NCBI GenBank assembly: GCA_017311185.1
Contig: JAESUZ010003164.1
Span: 1,302,001-1,366,000, forward strand
Source: Proteles cristata cristata
Lineage: Eukaryota; Chordata; Mammalia; Carnivora; Hyaenidae
Length of the DNA: 64,000 nucleotides
Direction: 5' to 3'
In this document: piece by piece, positions 36,564 to 49,493 of the stretch
How positions within the stretch are numbered: position 1 is the first letter of the stretch
Layout: every line of letters starts with the position of its first letter
Notes under the pieces: generated by a model
The model's database searches: none
Seen by the model: only the letters and a program-made list of their open reading frames with translations
What the model was told of the DNA's origin: nothing
Made by a program: the position numbers and the translations under genes

Positions 36564-37290
36564 TTATGTGTCTCTTAGAGATGGAGGAAACAGGTAAATA
36601 CCAAAATAATGGGGACAGTTTTTCATGTCTTCAGTGTTTAGACTGCATTCTTGCTGCATTTGGTATGAAGTGCGGTGCATCGTAGTGATTGTACAGTCAG
36701 AACGAAAATGAATGAAAAATATAGCATAAACTTTCATTTATTAGCTGGATTTGATCTTGTCCCTGATACAGAGATTCTCCCAAATGGGCCAGAGGAGGGC
36801 CTTCTACCACATTCTAAAGATTATACCAGTTTTCACCTTGTTTGGAAGTGACTGTCCCAAAAATTAGAACATTTTCTCAGCGGAAATGCTGGAATGGAAA
36901 TGTTCCACTGGCATCGTGTCCCCAGTGGTGGTGGTGTGTTTTCTTACAGGAACACTGGGTGCAGCACCCGGGTTTGTTCATAACCGGAAAGCAAACGTGT
37001 GCGCCCAACTCCACCTGCAAAAAAGAGAGAGAGAGAGAGATCTGACAGGTGCCAGCAGGGATTACAAGGTGAAGTGGAAATATTGTGACACACACTGGTA
37101 CAAAATTATTAAAACTGAAATCCACCCTCACACACAAAGGAAATAAATTTCTCCCTATCTGGTTACCTGTGGTTTAAGGGATAAGAGGAAGAAGCCAATC
37201 TGTGATTCCACTGATGTCTGGGAGGAGGGCGGAGACCTTCCATGAGAACTCCCCACTGGCTCCTGCTGCTTTACCAACTCAGCCTCATTT

Positions 37291-37381
37291 TTTTTTTAAT
37301 TTTTTAATGTTTTATTTATTTCTGAGAGAGAGACAGCATGAGGAGGGGAGGGTCAGAGAGAAGGAAACAGAATCTGAAACA
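37291..37381 (-). mobile_element. CAN-SINE, antisense, 5'-truncated
   Basis: Only the tail, GA-rich part and a few bases more are present (to acagaatctgaaac); the tRNA-like head is missing. A 16-base target duplication caactcagcctcattt (37275-37290 and 37382-37397) shows that it inserted in this truncated form. Confidence 0.9.
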
Positions 37382-37397
37382 CAACTCAGCCTCATTT

Positions 37398-37880
37398 GTA
37401 TCTTGTACCCTTGAAAGACCTCCTTCCTCGGCTTTGTCCCTTAGACAGAGTGACCCTTTGAAAGCCTCCTATGACATCTTTCTCTCCTTGACACAGTTCC
37501 CATTGGCTCCTCGCCGTTCTCCGTGTGCGCTGCGGGCCTTGCCTGATCTGGCGCTCATTTCCTCTCTGCCTCTCCCTACTCTCCTTCGCTCCTTCAGCTG
37601 TGGCCACACCGACCTTGCTTGTCCTGGAATTTTCCGGGCACGCTCACCTCTTAGGGCCTTTGCGCTAGTTTCTGCATCTGCCTGCTACGTTCTTGCAGCG
37701 GCTAACTGGGAAGTGGGACTTCGGTCCTTTGTCTAAACATCACCTCAGTTAGACCCCGGCTGGCGGCCTGCTTCCTGCTGTGGGCTCTCAGCTCCCGTCT
37801 CCTGCGTCCCCTGATTCTCGCCAGCCCTGTTCTGTTTTCTTTTTCTCCATAATAGAAATCACATTCTAACAATGTGTCTT
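37398..37880 (+). repeat. L2 LINE fragment, sense
   Basis: Contains ggccacaccgaccttgcttg, cttagggcctttgcgctagt, tgcctgctacgttcttgcag and later accccggctggcggcctgct. This is the L2 region preceding the 3' end. Confidence 0.6.
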
Positions 37881-38284
37881 AGTTTTGTCTTTTTTGGGGC
37901 GGGGGGACTTCCCTCCCTCAAATACAATCCCACAAGGACTGGACTCTCTTTCCGTCATTGGTTTCTCCTGTGTGTCTCACATTAGTTGGGGGTGGGGGGG
38001 GGAGAGTAAAGTTTGTTAAACAGAGACATAAAGGAATGAACAGGCACACTCAGGGCGGCTCAGTCTACATCCAAGCTGCTGTCTCAGCTTTGCAGAGACC
38101 TCTGACCTCCCAGAGTAGCAGAAAAGCAAGAGTAAGGCTTATATTGAAAGCATTAGTCATCCAGAATGGACTGAATCTTTGGGAGCAGAACATTCACCTT
38201 GAGGCAGTAATGTGCTGTGAATTAGAACTGCTTTTCTGTAACTTTTTTTTTTTAATTTGGTATTCCATCTAGACACTCATTCTT

Positions 38285-38499
38285 TTTTTTTTTTTTTACA
38301 TTTATTTATTTTTGAGAGACAGAGTGAGACAGTGTGAGAGGAGGAAGGGCAGAGAGAGGAGACACAGAATCCGAAGCAGGCTCCAGGCTCTTTGAAAACG
38401 TTCAGTATAGAGCCTGACATGGAGCTCGAACCCACGAACCATGAGATCATGACCTGAGCCAAAGTTGGACACTTAACTGACTAAGCCACCCAGGCGCCC
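38285..38499 (-). mobile_element. CAN-SINE, antisense
   Basis: Complete reversed copy with a perfect 16-base target duplication ctagacactcattctt at 38269-38284 and 38500-38515. Contains an unusual gaaaacgttcagta segment. Confidence 0.95.
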
Positions 38500-39394
38500 C
38501 TAGACACTCATTCTTAGTATGAGAAGGTATATGTCCTACCGTATTTTACAAGGCTGTTTTGAAACTAAGAAAATCGAGATGAAGGTCATTTGACAATTTA
38601 AAAGCCCATGCATATGACGGTTCCGTGTGCTGCTAGCAATTTGGCAGCTAGAGGCCAAAACCCAGAGCTAAAGGTGTTTAACCTTGAATTGTAAGTCTAG
38701 TTTTCCATGGAAGGCGACCATACCCAGCGAGCTTGCTTGCAGAAGGCACGAATGAGCATGTTTGTGCAGGGGCCTAAGGCTAAACCGTCATCCAGGCTCA
38801 TAGTCTGCACGATCTTTCGCCTGACCCTGGTCTCGTAACCCTACTTCTGCTGAACGTTGGCTGGAGGTCATTTGCCAGATAGCTTTCAGGGCAGGAACAG
38901 CTGTTTGATAGAAAATAGGTCTACAGATATCATAGCGACACATATTGTTTGCCAGTTCGTGTCATTCGCTAACAAAAGCAAATACTTTCCAGTGCCCTGG
39001 ATGTATCGATAGGATTAACCCTCTTCTGCTCTAACTATTAATTTTATAGGTCTTTTCATGGGGTTTACCTAATCTTAAATTCAGACCTATTTGTGGGTCA
39101 GGGATATGAGGAGTTATGTTAAATGCACAATAAGTGGAATGGGGTAATTTTGCTTCTCCCCATGTATTAAATGGGGACACCTGGAAGGCACCTAGCATGG
39201 TAAAGGCAAATGAATTCAGGCTGTTATTATTTGACCACCTTGGAAATCTAAGCCTGTATCACAGTTGTTAAGGAGCCTCAGAAATCTCTGGATAGGACGG
39301 ACTGCTGTATGTTAGCTTAAAGAAACAAAAGTAAACATCCTCAACCCAGTTTACTTTTTCTTTCTTCATTGTTAATTAAAATGACCTATGTTCT

Positions 39395-39597
39395 GGGGCG
39401 CCTGGGTAGCTCAGTCGGTTCAGCATCCAACTTTTGGTTTCAACTTAGGTCATGATCTCGCAGGTTCGTGAGATCAAGCCCCACATCGGGCTCTGTGCTG
39501 ACACAGAGCCTGCTTCAGATTCTCTCTCTCCCTCTCTTTCTGCCCCTTCTCCACTCATGCCGTTTCTGCCTCTCTCAAAAAATAAATAAATAAATAA
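39395..39597 (+). mobile_element. CAN-SINE, sense (first of tandem pair)
   Basis: Full copy ending AAAAAATAAATAAATAAATAA, directly followed by a second SINE. The outer duplication aatgacct-a/g-tgtt (39380-39392 and 39868-39880) brackets both. Confidence 0.93.
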
Positions 39598-39766
39598 GCG
39601 CGCCTGGGTGGCTCAGCTGGTTAAGCATCCGACTTCAGCTCAGGTCATGATCTCACGGACTGTGGGTTCAAGCCCTGTGTCGTGCTCTGTGCTGACAGCT
39701 CAGAGCCTGGAGCCTGCTTCCGATTCTGAGTCTCCCTCTCTCTTTTTCTGCCCCTCCCCCACTCTC

Positions 39767-39802
<36 letters not shown>

Positions 39803-39867
39803 TGTCTGTCTGTCAAGAATAAACATCAAAAATAAAATAATTTAATAATAAACTTTAAAAAAATTTT
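39598..39867 (+). mobile_element. CAN-SINE, sense (second of tandem pair), with TG repeat
   Basis: Full copy beginning gcgcctgggtggctcagctg. Its CT-rich part contains a TG repeat of about 15 units (39771-39800) and TCTG units. Inserted at the A-rich tail of the preceding SINE. Confidence 0.93.
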
Positions 39868-42204
39868 AATGACCTGTGTTTTAAGTTACTTGTAATATAC
39901 AGCTTCCTTGAACCACTCTTTTCCCAAAGGAAGCACCTTTTTGAAAGGGCAGGGGTGAGGGGCACAGGGTTGCTGCCCCTGCCCACTGTCCTCGCTACCC
40001 TGTGTCTGGCCTACCATGGACTTTATCACAAACTAGCAGCTGTTCCTGGTGTGACCATGTCTTTAGGATATGGGAATAGTAGAGAAATAGAAACAGAGTT
40101 CTCTGTAAAGCCCTCCTTAAAAATGCTCTTCCCTTCCTCCCTACCAGCTGCAGGGTAGTGATAATGAAATATTACATTTATTTTCAGATATCAAGATGTA
40201 CCATCATTCTTCTGTCCTTGACTGGACAGTGATCTGGTTTGCTCGTTGGTATGAATACAGGAAAATTTCACTTAAACTAATTGACATGGAGGGTCAGTAT
40301 GAATGGCTAAAATGTTTGATTTAAAGATTGAAAGAGAGACTGCTTCTGTTTAAGTCCTCAACTAAAGGAAATAACAAGAGCTGCTTACAAGGATTTACTT
40401 GAAATACTGGATTAAATGGAATAAATCTGTAATACAGTAGTTGTATTTATTTCCATGTGCCTAAAAAGAATGTTTAACACTTGAAATATTCTTAATCCTA
40501 TTAAATATACCTTGCATGCTCATTTCTTTATTATTTTATTCTTAATATTGCAAGGGTACATTTTAACATGGGCTATAATGAGATTACACTGACTCAGATT
40601 TTAGTGTTTATCTCCTTTCCATAAAACAGTAGGCATGTGTTCGCAAGTCATAAGACTTGGAGAAAAACCATAAAATTTGCCAACCATAAAAGTTGGATGG
40701 AGAACTTCCCCTACTTATGTAGTAATATTTATAATTCCAGTTTTCAAAGAGGAGGCTATGTTATGGTTATGACACTTAACAACCGGATGGCTGTCTTGAT
40801 CAGTGAAAATAGCCCCAAACATCTATACATTTTCATGTGTTCAAAATGTAAAATATAGTTTGCCTAATTTTGTCATTCTGCCAGATTGTAACGTGCCAAA
40901 AAGAACTTTAATTTGTTCTCATTTGAGCTGTACCAGTGCAAAGATGAAGAAATGATTAAAACCATGGGAAACAAATTTAACATGCTAAACATCACTTCCA
41001 TTTCAAGTGGAGAAAATGATGAAGTTAAATATACTTGCATATTGATTTGCTTGAATTTATGCAGAAAAATACTTGCCTTTGATTTCCTTCTTTTAAAAAA
41101 AAAGATTTTAAATTTAAAATGATTTCTCAGTGTTAAAAATTAAGGACTCATTTTCAATCATTTGTGGGCCTTTTATGTGGGTTATACCGAAGATCTTCTA
41201 AAAAAAATACATGCTACTTTTCCTGTGGGTCCTGTGTGTGGAATACAAGTAGCTCATGTTGTCTATGGTTTGCATAAGCTGTACGGTTTGAATTACGTGT
41301 GATGCCGAGGAGAAGAGAGGCCCTAACCTGAAGGACCCCGTGTGCCACTCTGGGTGCAGGGTGTGTAACACTCAAGGGTGGCATCTCCTTTTCCCAGTGT
41401 ACCTAGCATGCTGGCTGACAGATAAATTGGTACATAGATGATTGAGGTCTCCTGCCCTGGGTCACAGTCAGTCTAAGAAAGACTGACATCAAGATGTGCC
41501 TAATTCCAAAGTGTACATTGCTTTCCCCATTGGCTGCTGAAGCATGTGCTTGCTCATCTACCATACGGAGGATGGGGGGCAGATGCTTTTTAATATGTTT
41601 GCCCCGTGCCAGTCCCAGGCCTGTTGACTCAGAATCCCCCGGTGGAAGCAGAAGAGTGAACACAGAGCGTTTTGAAAAATAATTCCAGGAATACGCCCCA
41701 CTTCCTTCCTTCCACTTGAAAGTAGCCATCTGTGTAGACACCTAAACTGCCCGTATTTTTTAAAGAAATAATAATAATTCTTAAACCTTGATTAAAGACA
41801 AAGGGAAGAAATCTGAACAAATATTTTCTCTTTAAAATTAAAGATATTATTTAACTATGTAATGAAAAAAGCCTTCTGGTTTGGGTTCAAGTCTTGAAGC
41901 CTTTGGGTTGTGAAGATGCCAGGCATTTTTTTTTCTGAAAGCATGTATAAAAGACATTTATCTTAGAATTTAGTTTCCAAATGATTTAGCCATAAATACT
42001 TATTTAAGCTCTCTTTGGGATATTTTATCTCAAATATAATAGTCAATAATTAGATAAAATCAGTGAAGAATAATACTTAGAACATGGGAGATATTTTACT
42101 AATCTTGTGAAGAAAACACTTGAGTTGATTTGGCCTGAAAACACCTAATTTCACTGTTTTGGTTGAACATACTCTATTCTTTAAAAATCTTTTTTTCCTC
42201 TCCT

Positions 42205-42406
42205 TTTTTTAAAATTATTTTTAATGTCTTTTTGAGAGTGATATACCCTGCGCAGGACAGGGGCAGAGAGAGAGGGAGACACAGAATCTAAAGCAGGCTT
42301 CAGGCTCTGAGCTGTCAGCACGGAGCCCGAAGCAGGGCTCGAACCCACAAACCATGAGATCCAGTCGAAGTCAGACGCCCAACTGACTGAGCCACCCATG
42401 TGCCCC
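42205..42406 (-). mobile_element. CAN-SINE, antisense
   Basis: Reversed copy with a divergent tail region (tgatataccctgcgcaggac) and a small deletion near the A-box (gagatccagtcgaagtcaga). Followed by TTTTA repeats. Confidence 0.9.
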
Positions 42407-43235
42407 TCTTTTATTTTATTTTATTTTTTTTTGGAGTATGCTCATAAATGATCTGAATTCTCACTAATCATTACTAATCTACTGGAAAACTGCTTGTATA
42501 AGCATTACAGTTCACTCGGCTCATGAGTTAAAAGAGTTTTGTTTTATGATACTCTTCACTCTATGGATATTTATGTTTCCACATAATTTAGCAGTATATG
42601 TTGCAACTTAGTAATATTGCTTAGCAGTTTTAGTTGAATTCAAAACAGAAATCACTTTCTTTTTGACAACTCTAATGAATTAGTTGGCTCTCGTCAAATT
42701 TTGCGAAGGCGGAAAGGTCCTTTTGTGATTTCAGAAATGCGTTTATTGAAGTTTACGGTTGTTGGGGTAGTATTTCAAACGCTCTCTCATAGAAGATGGC
42801 TCTGAAATCAAACCATCTGAAAATACTGTAGAAATTAGCTTTTTACTCTATGGTGCCGTTATTCTGCAATAGACTGAGATTTTCTTCAGTTTCTGCAGGA
42901 ATCCTAGGCTGTGGTATTGATGACACATCTTACTGTCAAGATTACAAATGTTAATTTAGCAAGGCATCGGGATTGGGGACAAAATGTGTTAAACATCAGC
43001 TGGTTTCGCTCTATGCATGCCTGTTCTGCAAAGAAATTTAAATATAACACCACACTCGCAAAATGGACTGTTGATAGATTTTCCTTCACCCTATCCTTGA
43101 AGGGGGCGACACCTTTGTACTGTGCTGCGAAGTCTCTCACGGTGTTCCCTCGGACAGCATTAACTTCTTGTTTGTGCTTCTCTACTAGTCTCTGTTCTGG
43201 AGTAAACGGGAAAAAAATGGCTCTCTTTGAAATGA

Positions 43236-43559
<324 letters not shown>

Positions 43560-44078
43560 TGAGCATATGCCACCTAGGGGAGATCCATCTACACTATGTA
43601 TAGCAGGAATCTGTAAGCATGCATTCAGTGATGTCTACAACATTCTCTCTGGTTTTATCACCCACATCTGTGTAGCCCCATAACTATGGTGTTGTAATGT
43701 AAAATTCCTTCAAAGGATCCGCACTAAAGATGAGTATTTTTTTTTAGATTCCAAATTATTATAACTTTGAACCTAACATGTCTTACAAAGCTAATCCGTA
43801 GGACCACAGGAACATAAAAGCAAGGTGAACCATAACGATCATGTGCTCTTGTTTCATAAGTGATAGATAATGCAAAAGTGGTTCAAGAGTGTGGCTTCCC
43901 ACACTACAACACAATATAGGTAACACAAGAGACAGGCATTTTGAACTGGAGCCTTTCTTGCTCTTGGTACAATGCTCTGTTCACAACACTGTGCGGCAAA
44001 CCCTAGTGTTTTTGTTTGTTTCTTTGGATTTTTTTTTAGCAGATTCTTTATGAAACAAAGTAAAAAATAATCTGTTCA

Positions 44079-44312
44079 TACCATATGTTTTCACTCATAT
44101 GTGGAACAGGAGAAACTTAACAGAGGACCATGGGGGAGGGGATGGGGAGAAAATAGTTAAGGAGAGGGAGGGAGGTAAACCATGAGAACAAACTGAGGGC
44201 TGAGGGGGGTGGAGGAGAAGGGCAAAAGGGGAGATGGGCATGGAGGAGGGCACTTGTTGGGATGAGTGCTGGGTGTTATATGGAAACCAACTTGACAATA
44301 AACTATAAAAGA
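44079..44312 (+). mobile_element. L1 3' end, carnivore type, 5'-truncated
   Basis: Contains atgttttcactcatatgtgg, gtaaaccatgagaacaaact, gggcacttgttgggatgagt and gctgggtgttatatgg, then an aataaactataaaa end. This is the 3' UTR of a carnivore L1. The flank aataatctgttca at 44067-44078 reappears after the next segment. Confidence 0.8.
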
Positions 44313-44463
44313 AAACAGCAACAACAAAGGAGTGCACTTGTGATGAGCACCGAGTGTTGTATGGAGGTATTGAATCACATATATTGTACACCTGAAACTA
44401 ATATTACACTGCTAACCAGTTGGAGTTTAAATAAAACCTCTAAAAAAATAGAAGTTAAAAAAA
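44313..44463 (+). mobile_element. Second L1 3' end, carnivore type
   Basis: Contains gtgcacttgtgatgagcacc, gagtgttgtatggaggtatt, gtacacctgaaactaatatt and a final gagtttaaataaaacct. It is another form of carnivore L1 3' terminus, directly after the first and inside the same flanking duplication. Confidence 0.8.
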
Positions 44464-44574
44464 AATCTGTTCAAAAACTGATTTACATATAATAATGTCA
44501 ATTTATGATGCCTATACCAGGTGCTAGATGTTGTATTTATTAGAGATAGATAATTTTAGCTTTTTCTCAGCTTC

Positions 44575-44650
44575 ATTCATTCATTCATTTATGTATTCAG
44601 CAAATATATATCAGCACTTACTGGCCAATCACTGTCCAGCTTGTGTCCAC
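44575..44650 (-). repeat. L2-end-like fragment
   Basis: Reads cattcattcattcatttatg, then attcagcaaatatatatcag and acttactggccaatcactg, like a reversed L2-type 3' end. Short and divergent. Confidence 0.4.
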
Positions 44651-44924
44651 AATTTAGAGTGAGTATGAAAAAACATAGGAAGAGTCAGATTTAAGGAACC
44701 GTAAATGAGGAAAGCTCTCAGATTAAAGTCAACTGTTCCTTTTTTTGGTGTTAACATTCTATGGTAAATATCGGAAGGCATTACTAATTCTCGTAATATC
44801 TATCACAAACACAGGTTTTCATAATAGACATTAAATAGGATTCATGAATTAGCCTGCCATATATTTTCTAAGATCACAGTAAGTCTTTAGTAGACTGCAT
44901 CAATCATGGTGTTTTGACATCTAG

Positions 44925-45405
44925 GGCCTTACTAACTCTAGGAAGACCTCTCCCTCCCAGAGTTTGCCAGTTCCTAGAGGTAGCAAATGACTAGCCTTTG
45001 GGCACACCTTCCATCGTCCCACCAACCACTTCAAAGCCCATCTCCCCCAACTACCTTCTTCCTCAGGCTCTTACACTCTGACCCACTATCTACCTCCTCA
45101 CCCTAAGGCTAGGTACCAGGCATCTAGAACAACCCCTGTACCCTAGAACCTACCAAAATTGTTCAACCTAGCCAAATCTAAGCCTGCTTACCCTGACTTA
45201 CTGATTCCTTCTCAAGGAAACCAGACTCCTGGCTATATTTCCCCCCACACCCTTTACCTCCTGACCCACCCTGGTGCTTGCCCGCCCCTACCCCCAATGA
45301 CAAAGCATACCACCTCCTCGTGGGAACTGTGTAACAGTTTTTTCAGTGGCATTCGTCTCCTGATCTGTTGACCTCATCATACTTGAATATAATGAAGTCT
45401 ATATT
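44925..45405 (+). repeat. Possible old solo LTR (unassigned)
   Basis: A CT/CA-rich stretch ending with cattcgtctcctgatctgtt, gacctcatcatacttgaata and taatgaagtctatattt, which has the look of an LTR with a degenerate polyadenylation region. I cannot assign a family and see no clear terminal TG/CA or duplication. Inference only. Confidence 0.3.
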
Positions 45406-45421
45406 TAAAAGAGAACTGCTA

Positions 45422-45650
45422 GGGGCGCCTAGGTGGCTTAGTCGGTTAAGCGTCCGACTTTCGCTTAGGTCATGATCTCGCGGTTCGTGGGTTCGAGCCC
45501 CGCGTCGGGCTCTGTGCTGACTGCCAGCTCAGAGCCTGGAGCCTGTTTCAGAGTCTGTGACTCCCTCTCTCTCTGACCCTCCCCTGATCACGCTGTCTCT
45601 CTCTCTCTCTCCTAGAAATAAATAAAACATTAAAAAAAAAATTAAAAAAA
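45422..45650 (+). mobile_element. CAN-SINE, young subfamily, sense
   Basis: Full-length, nearly consensus, with TTCGCTTAGGTCATGATCTC and CTGACTGCCAGCTCAGAGCC. Perfect 15-base target duplication aaaagagaactgcta at 45407-45421 and 45651-45665. Confidence 0.96.
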
Positions 45651-46749
45651 AAAAGAGAACTGCTAATGGATCTAGAAAGACATAACACAATTAGTGTTGT
45701 TTTCCTTTAAGATGAATGGCCATAATGTATCCATTTTGGAATAATAACAAGTGGGGGGAGAGTTAAAATTCTTTGGCTCTGGAATGTAACGTGCAATTGT
45801 AGTTGTTGGCTATGACAAAAACATAAAAGCAGGTTGAACTAGAAAGCTAGGTGGAATGGAAGAGTGAGGTTTCACCCGAAGGCAGTCCTTCTGAAAAACG
45901 GGAGTATTCATTTGGAAAAACACAGGCTAATACATAATCACTGTTAAGAATGCATAGGATGACTTTGACTTGTTTTTATTGCCACTGATAAAACATCCTT
46001 TAAGCTTAAATCCTGTCGCACTGTTTGCTTCTGAAGGTTTCAGAGCCTTCTCAGCAGTCTCAAAATCATTTCAGGCGCAATGAAGTCCAAAAAAGAATAA
46101 TAACACAAATAAACACTGAAAGCTTGGCTCGGCTTTTGATTTATTCATGATTTTTTTGATACATATGTCAGTTTCAGATACTCCAGATCTCTCTTAGAAT
46201 ACTAAATCAATTTTGTTTTAGCACATCTATTTTACCCATGACTTACTCCATATAAATCTTTACGGAGTTTCTTCATCTTCTGGTTATTAGCTGTATGTGA
46301 GATGACTTAAGAGATTTATGTTAGCGGAGAGAACGTGGTCTGCTAATTTCAGTGGTTGGAGGAAAGTGAGATGCCTGAGATTCACATTTATCTTCATAAT
46401 CTGTGGTCCTGAATTCTGGGGACTGTTTGACTTTGAACTTGCCTGCCTCTTAAATCTCTATGTTTTAGTTGTCTTTTTTCTACATAAAATAGCCAAGTCT
46501 TTGAAGATCCATAAATCCAATGGTAACTAATACTTTTATTCATGCAGTGGAAAATTGCTTCACAAGTATATATGGAGGAACCTGAGAATTTTAATTAATT
46601 TTTATTATAATTTTTGTTACTATTTGTTTTCTTATGAAAACAGACATTTTGGAGGTTTTTGGTCTTTGGTTGCTGGGGCTCATGATAACTAAACTTGTAG
46701 ACTGCTGTTGAATAGGGTCTAGCAAATCTAAGATTTTGAACAGTCTATG

Positions 46750-46815
46750 AATGCTTTTTATTATATATTTTTATATATCATATAATAATTATATATGTTA
46801 TTTATTAATTTAGCA
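46750..46815 (+). repeat. AT-rich simple sequence
   Basis: Interrupted TA/ATT runs (ttatatatttttatatatca and following). No other signal. Confidence 0.8.
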
Positions 46816-46867
46816 ATTGTACTTTATCTTTGAAATGAAATTTTTGGGGGGTGTTTTGTTTTATTTT

Positions 46868-47079
46868 TTAATTTGTTTAATGTTTGTTTATTTTTGAGAG
46901 AGAGACAGAGTATGAGCAGGGAAGGGGCATAGAAAGAGAGAGGGAGACACAGAATCCAAAGCAGGCTCCAGGTTCTGAGCTGTCAGCACAGAACTCTATG
47001 CTGCGGGGCTCAAACCCACAAACCATGAGATTATGACCTGAGCCGAAGTCTGAGCTTAACTGAGCCACCCAGGTACCCC
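46868..47079 (-). mobile_element. CAN-SINE, antisense
   Basis: Complete reversed copy; small insert in the B-box region (gaactctatgctgcggggct) and a deletion in the A-box (aagtctgagcttaactgagc). Confidence 0.92.
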
Positions 47080-47220
47080 AAAATCAAATTTTTTGAAATG
47101 AAAGTTGACCTTCCTCTGAGTTTATTATTTTTAAGATAAGTGTCAACATCTTAGGAATAGCCCTTTTCCTGTCGCCAAATGAAAAGAAACTTAGCTCACC
47201 TATTGAATTTACTGTTGAAT

Positions 47221-47350
47221 AGTTTTATGTAATATATGTATTATATATTTTTAATATAAAATATATATTTATAAATATACATGTCTAATATATTATTTAT
47301 ATAGATATAGAAGCACATAATTTATATGTTATATATATATATATATGTAA
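47221..47350 (+). repeat. AT-rich simple sequence
   Basis: About 130 bases of interrupted TATA-type repeats, ending in (TA) units at 47328-47346. Confidence 0.85.
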
Positions 47351-47449
47351 CATGTGTAAATTTTGTATTTTTTAATGGCACATTGGGCCATGGAAGATAA
47401 AAGCATACGTTAGAGCTATAATGATATTGGTGTATATCCTTCCTTCTCC

Positions 47450-47620
47450 TTTTTCCTCCATGACCTTGAGCAGGTAGCTTAACCTGGTCCATAAAATGGA
47501 GGTCACCATGACTCATCTCACAGACCGCTTACATCATCAATTAAGCAAGATGAACTTCATGAAGCACTTAATACAAGCTCTGCCATGTAGCAGATCTGCA
47601 TTCATGTTGTCTGTTATTGG
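47450..47620 (+). repeat. MIR, sense
   Basis: Contains tgaccttgagcaggtagctt, aacctggtccataaaatgga and aagcacttaatacaagctct, in MIR order. Confidence 0.7.
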
Positions 47621-48445
47621 AGCACCTCAGTGGAGCCATTGTTCCAAGAGAGAGGTTGAGCCTGTGGTGTGTGTTTATCTTGCGTTAAATAGGCCTAGGG
47701 CGATGATATCAGTGAATTGTTTTATTTGTGACAGTATATATAGGATATGGTTAAATTGCTCTGAAAATCAAAACTCGATTTCATTTTATAGTGATGTTTA
47801 TTTTCAGTGCATCAGCCCAATAAATCTCTAATTGTTCCATGTATTTCCCAAGCTCGAAGTTTATGGGCCAGGTTCTGAATGTACTAGGTGAGATGGTAAA
47901 AATGGAAAGGTAATACAGGAAATCAGTTTTCGTATTCCAATAAGCCATTTGGCTTCTCTCTCAAACTAATTTTGAGATTCCTTGCCTTAAGAGTTCATGG
48001 TAGGGTACCGCCACTGTGAGCATTCTCAAGGCAGGAAATTGAAGTATTTTTATTGCAAGCCTTATCTCCTTCATAAAGCAGGGGTAGTGTTCAGTAGCTC
48101 CCTTTCTACAGATGCCCTTCATTAACTCTTAGAGACACCAAAGCATCTGGGACAATATGTGTCTTTTCTTTTGTGTTCTGTTCTTATTCATAACAGTGGG
48201 ACATTTTTTCCAACTTCGTTGTGGCCTTTTTAGGTTATTTTTTACATGTTCTTCAGCTATAATGAAGTTCACTCCTTTCTGTTTTCTCCATAATTTCATA
48301 AAAACAACACGAAGAAACTAGTCTTGTATCCTAGATAACAAATTAATGCTAATAGCTAATAAAATATCTAAATAAAAACCTACATGATGATTTGATATGG
48401 TATTACCTCATAGAAGTTATCTGTCAAAAAATTTTTTATTCCAAA

Positions 48446-48447
48446 TC

Positions 48448-48478
<31 letters not shown>

Positions 48479-48479
48479 G
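48446..48479 (+). repeat. (CT)n/(CTTT)n simple repeat
   Basis: A pure CT run followed by TTTC units. No SINE head is nearby, so it stands alone. Confidence 0.9.
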
Positions 48480-49279
48480 ATCTTGAAGGATGCCACAAAA
48501 AGATAGATTCCTTAGAGATAAAATACCGATAAATAACAGGCTTTTATAGTACAGAAATCAGGTTCTTTTATGCTTTGTGTGTCTACAAATTATATAAGTA
48601 CACGTCTGTCAGCAGACCATTATTGGGCTTACCTGAGCTTTCTGTTCTTTGTTTTACCTAGCCCAGGTATACGTTGCACTTAAAACATCTCTGCTTGACA
48701 GAGCATAGTACATCTCAAAGGGAAAGGCTTCGGTGGGTGGTAAGAATCTAGTATCACTCTATTTCAACAACGTGCACACAGCTGCAGACTCCATCTTGGC
48801 ATTCAGGTCAATGAATGAACCTCTTTCAGGGTAACCCTGGGTGGACTTCAAGGAAGAGAGGAGGAAGCGTTCTTTTCCTACAAAACAGATTAGCCTGGTT
48901 ACTAAATTTGCATTACTTGCTAAGAATACATTTTGTTACATTCAGAACATTATAATGTATACTCTTGGAATTTCTGGAGGTCTTCTTTGCCATTCATGAT
49001 GGGGGTTGGTGAGCAAAAGGCCCTAAGTACCCATGAATGGGGCAGACCTGAGGATTTCTGACGATAGAAGTCTTCTTTTTCTTCCTCCATTAAGTACTTC
49101 TTTTTGGGAGTGTGTTCATGGCATGTATACTCACTCACCCATTAAATATTCATGCCTTTCCCCCCCAATTTACTGTTTGAAAAATACACAGTTTGAAATT
49201 TTGTAACTTGCTTTTACAAAATACTAAAACGAATGCATTCAATTTAATGTCGGAAATGCTTGCTCAAGAAATATATATA

Positions 49280-49493
49280 GGGGCATCTAGGTGGCTCAGT
49301 TGTTTAAGCATCCAGTTCTTAATCTCGGCTCAGGTCATGATTTCACAGTTCGTGAGATAAAGTCCCACGTTGGCCTCTGTGCTGACAGCGCAGAGCCTGC
49401 TTGGGATTCTCTGTCTCCCCTTTGCTGCCCCTCCCCGACTCACATCTTCTGTCTCTCTGTCTCTCTCTCAAAATAAATTTTTAAAACATTAAA
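49280..49493 (+). mobile_element. CAN-SINE, sense; 0.3 kb before exon 10
   Basis: Head ggggcatctaggtggctcag, tail aaaataaatttttaaaacat. Moderately divergent. It is the last SINE upstream of exons 10 and 11. Confidence 0.92.

Noticed and set aside
39598..39867. Regularly repeated units that could suggest a CRISPR-like array
   Set aside because: They are SINEs and TG repeats in a mammalian intron, with no spacer-repeat structure.
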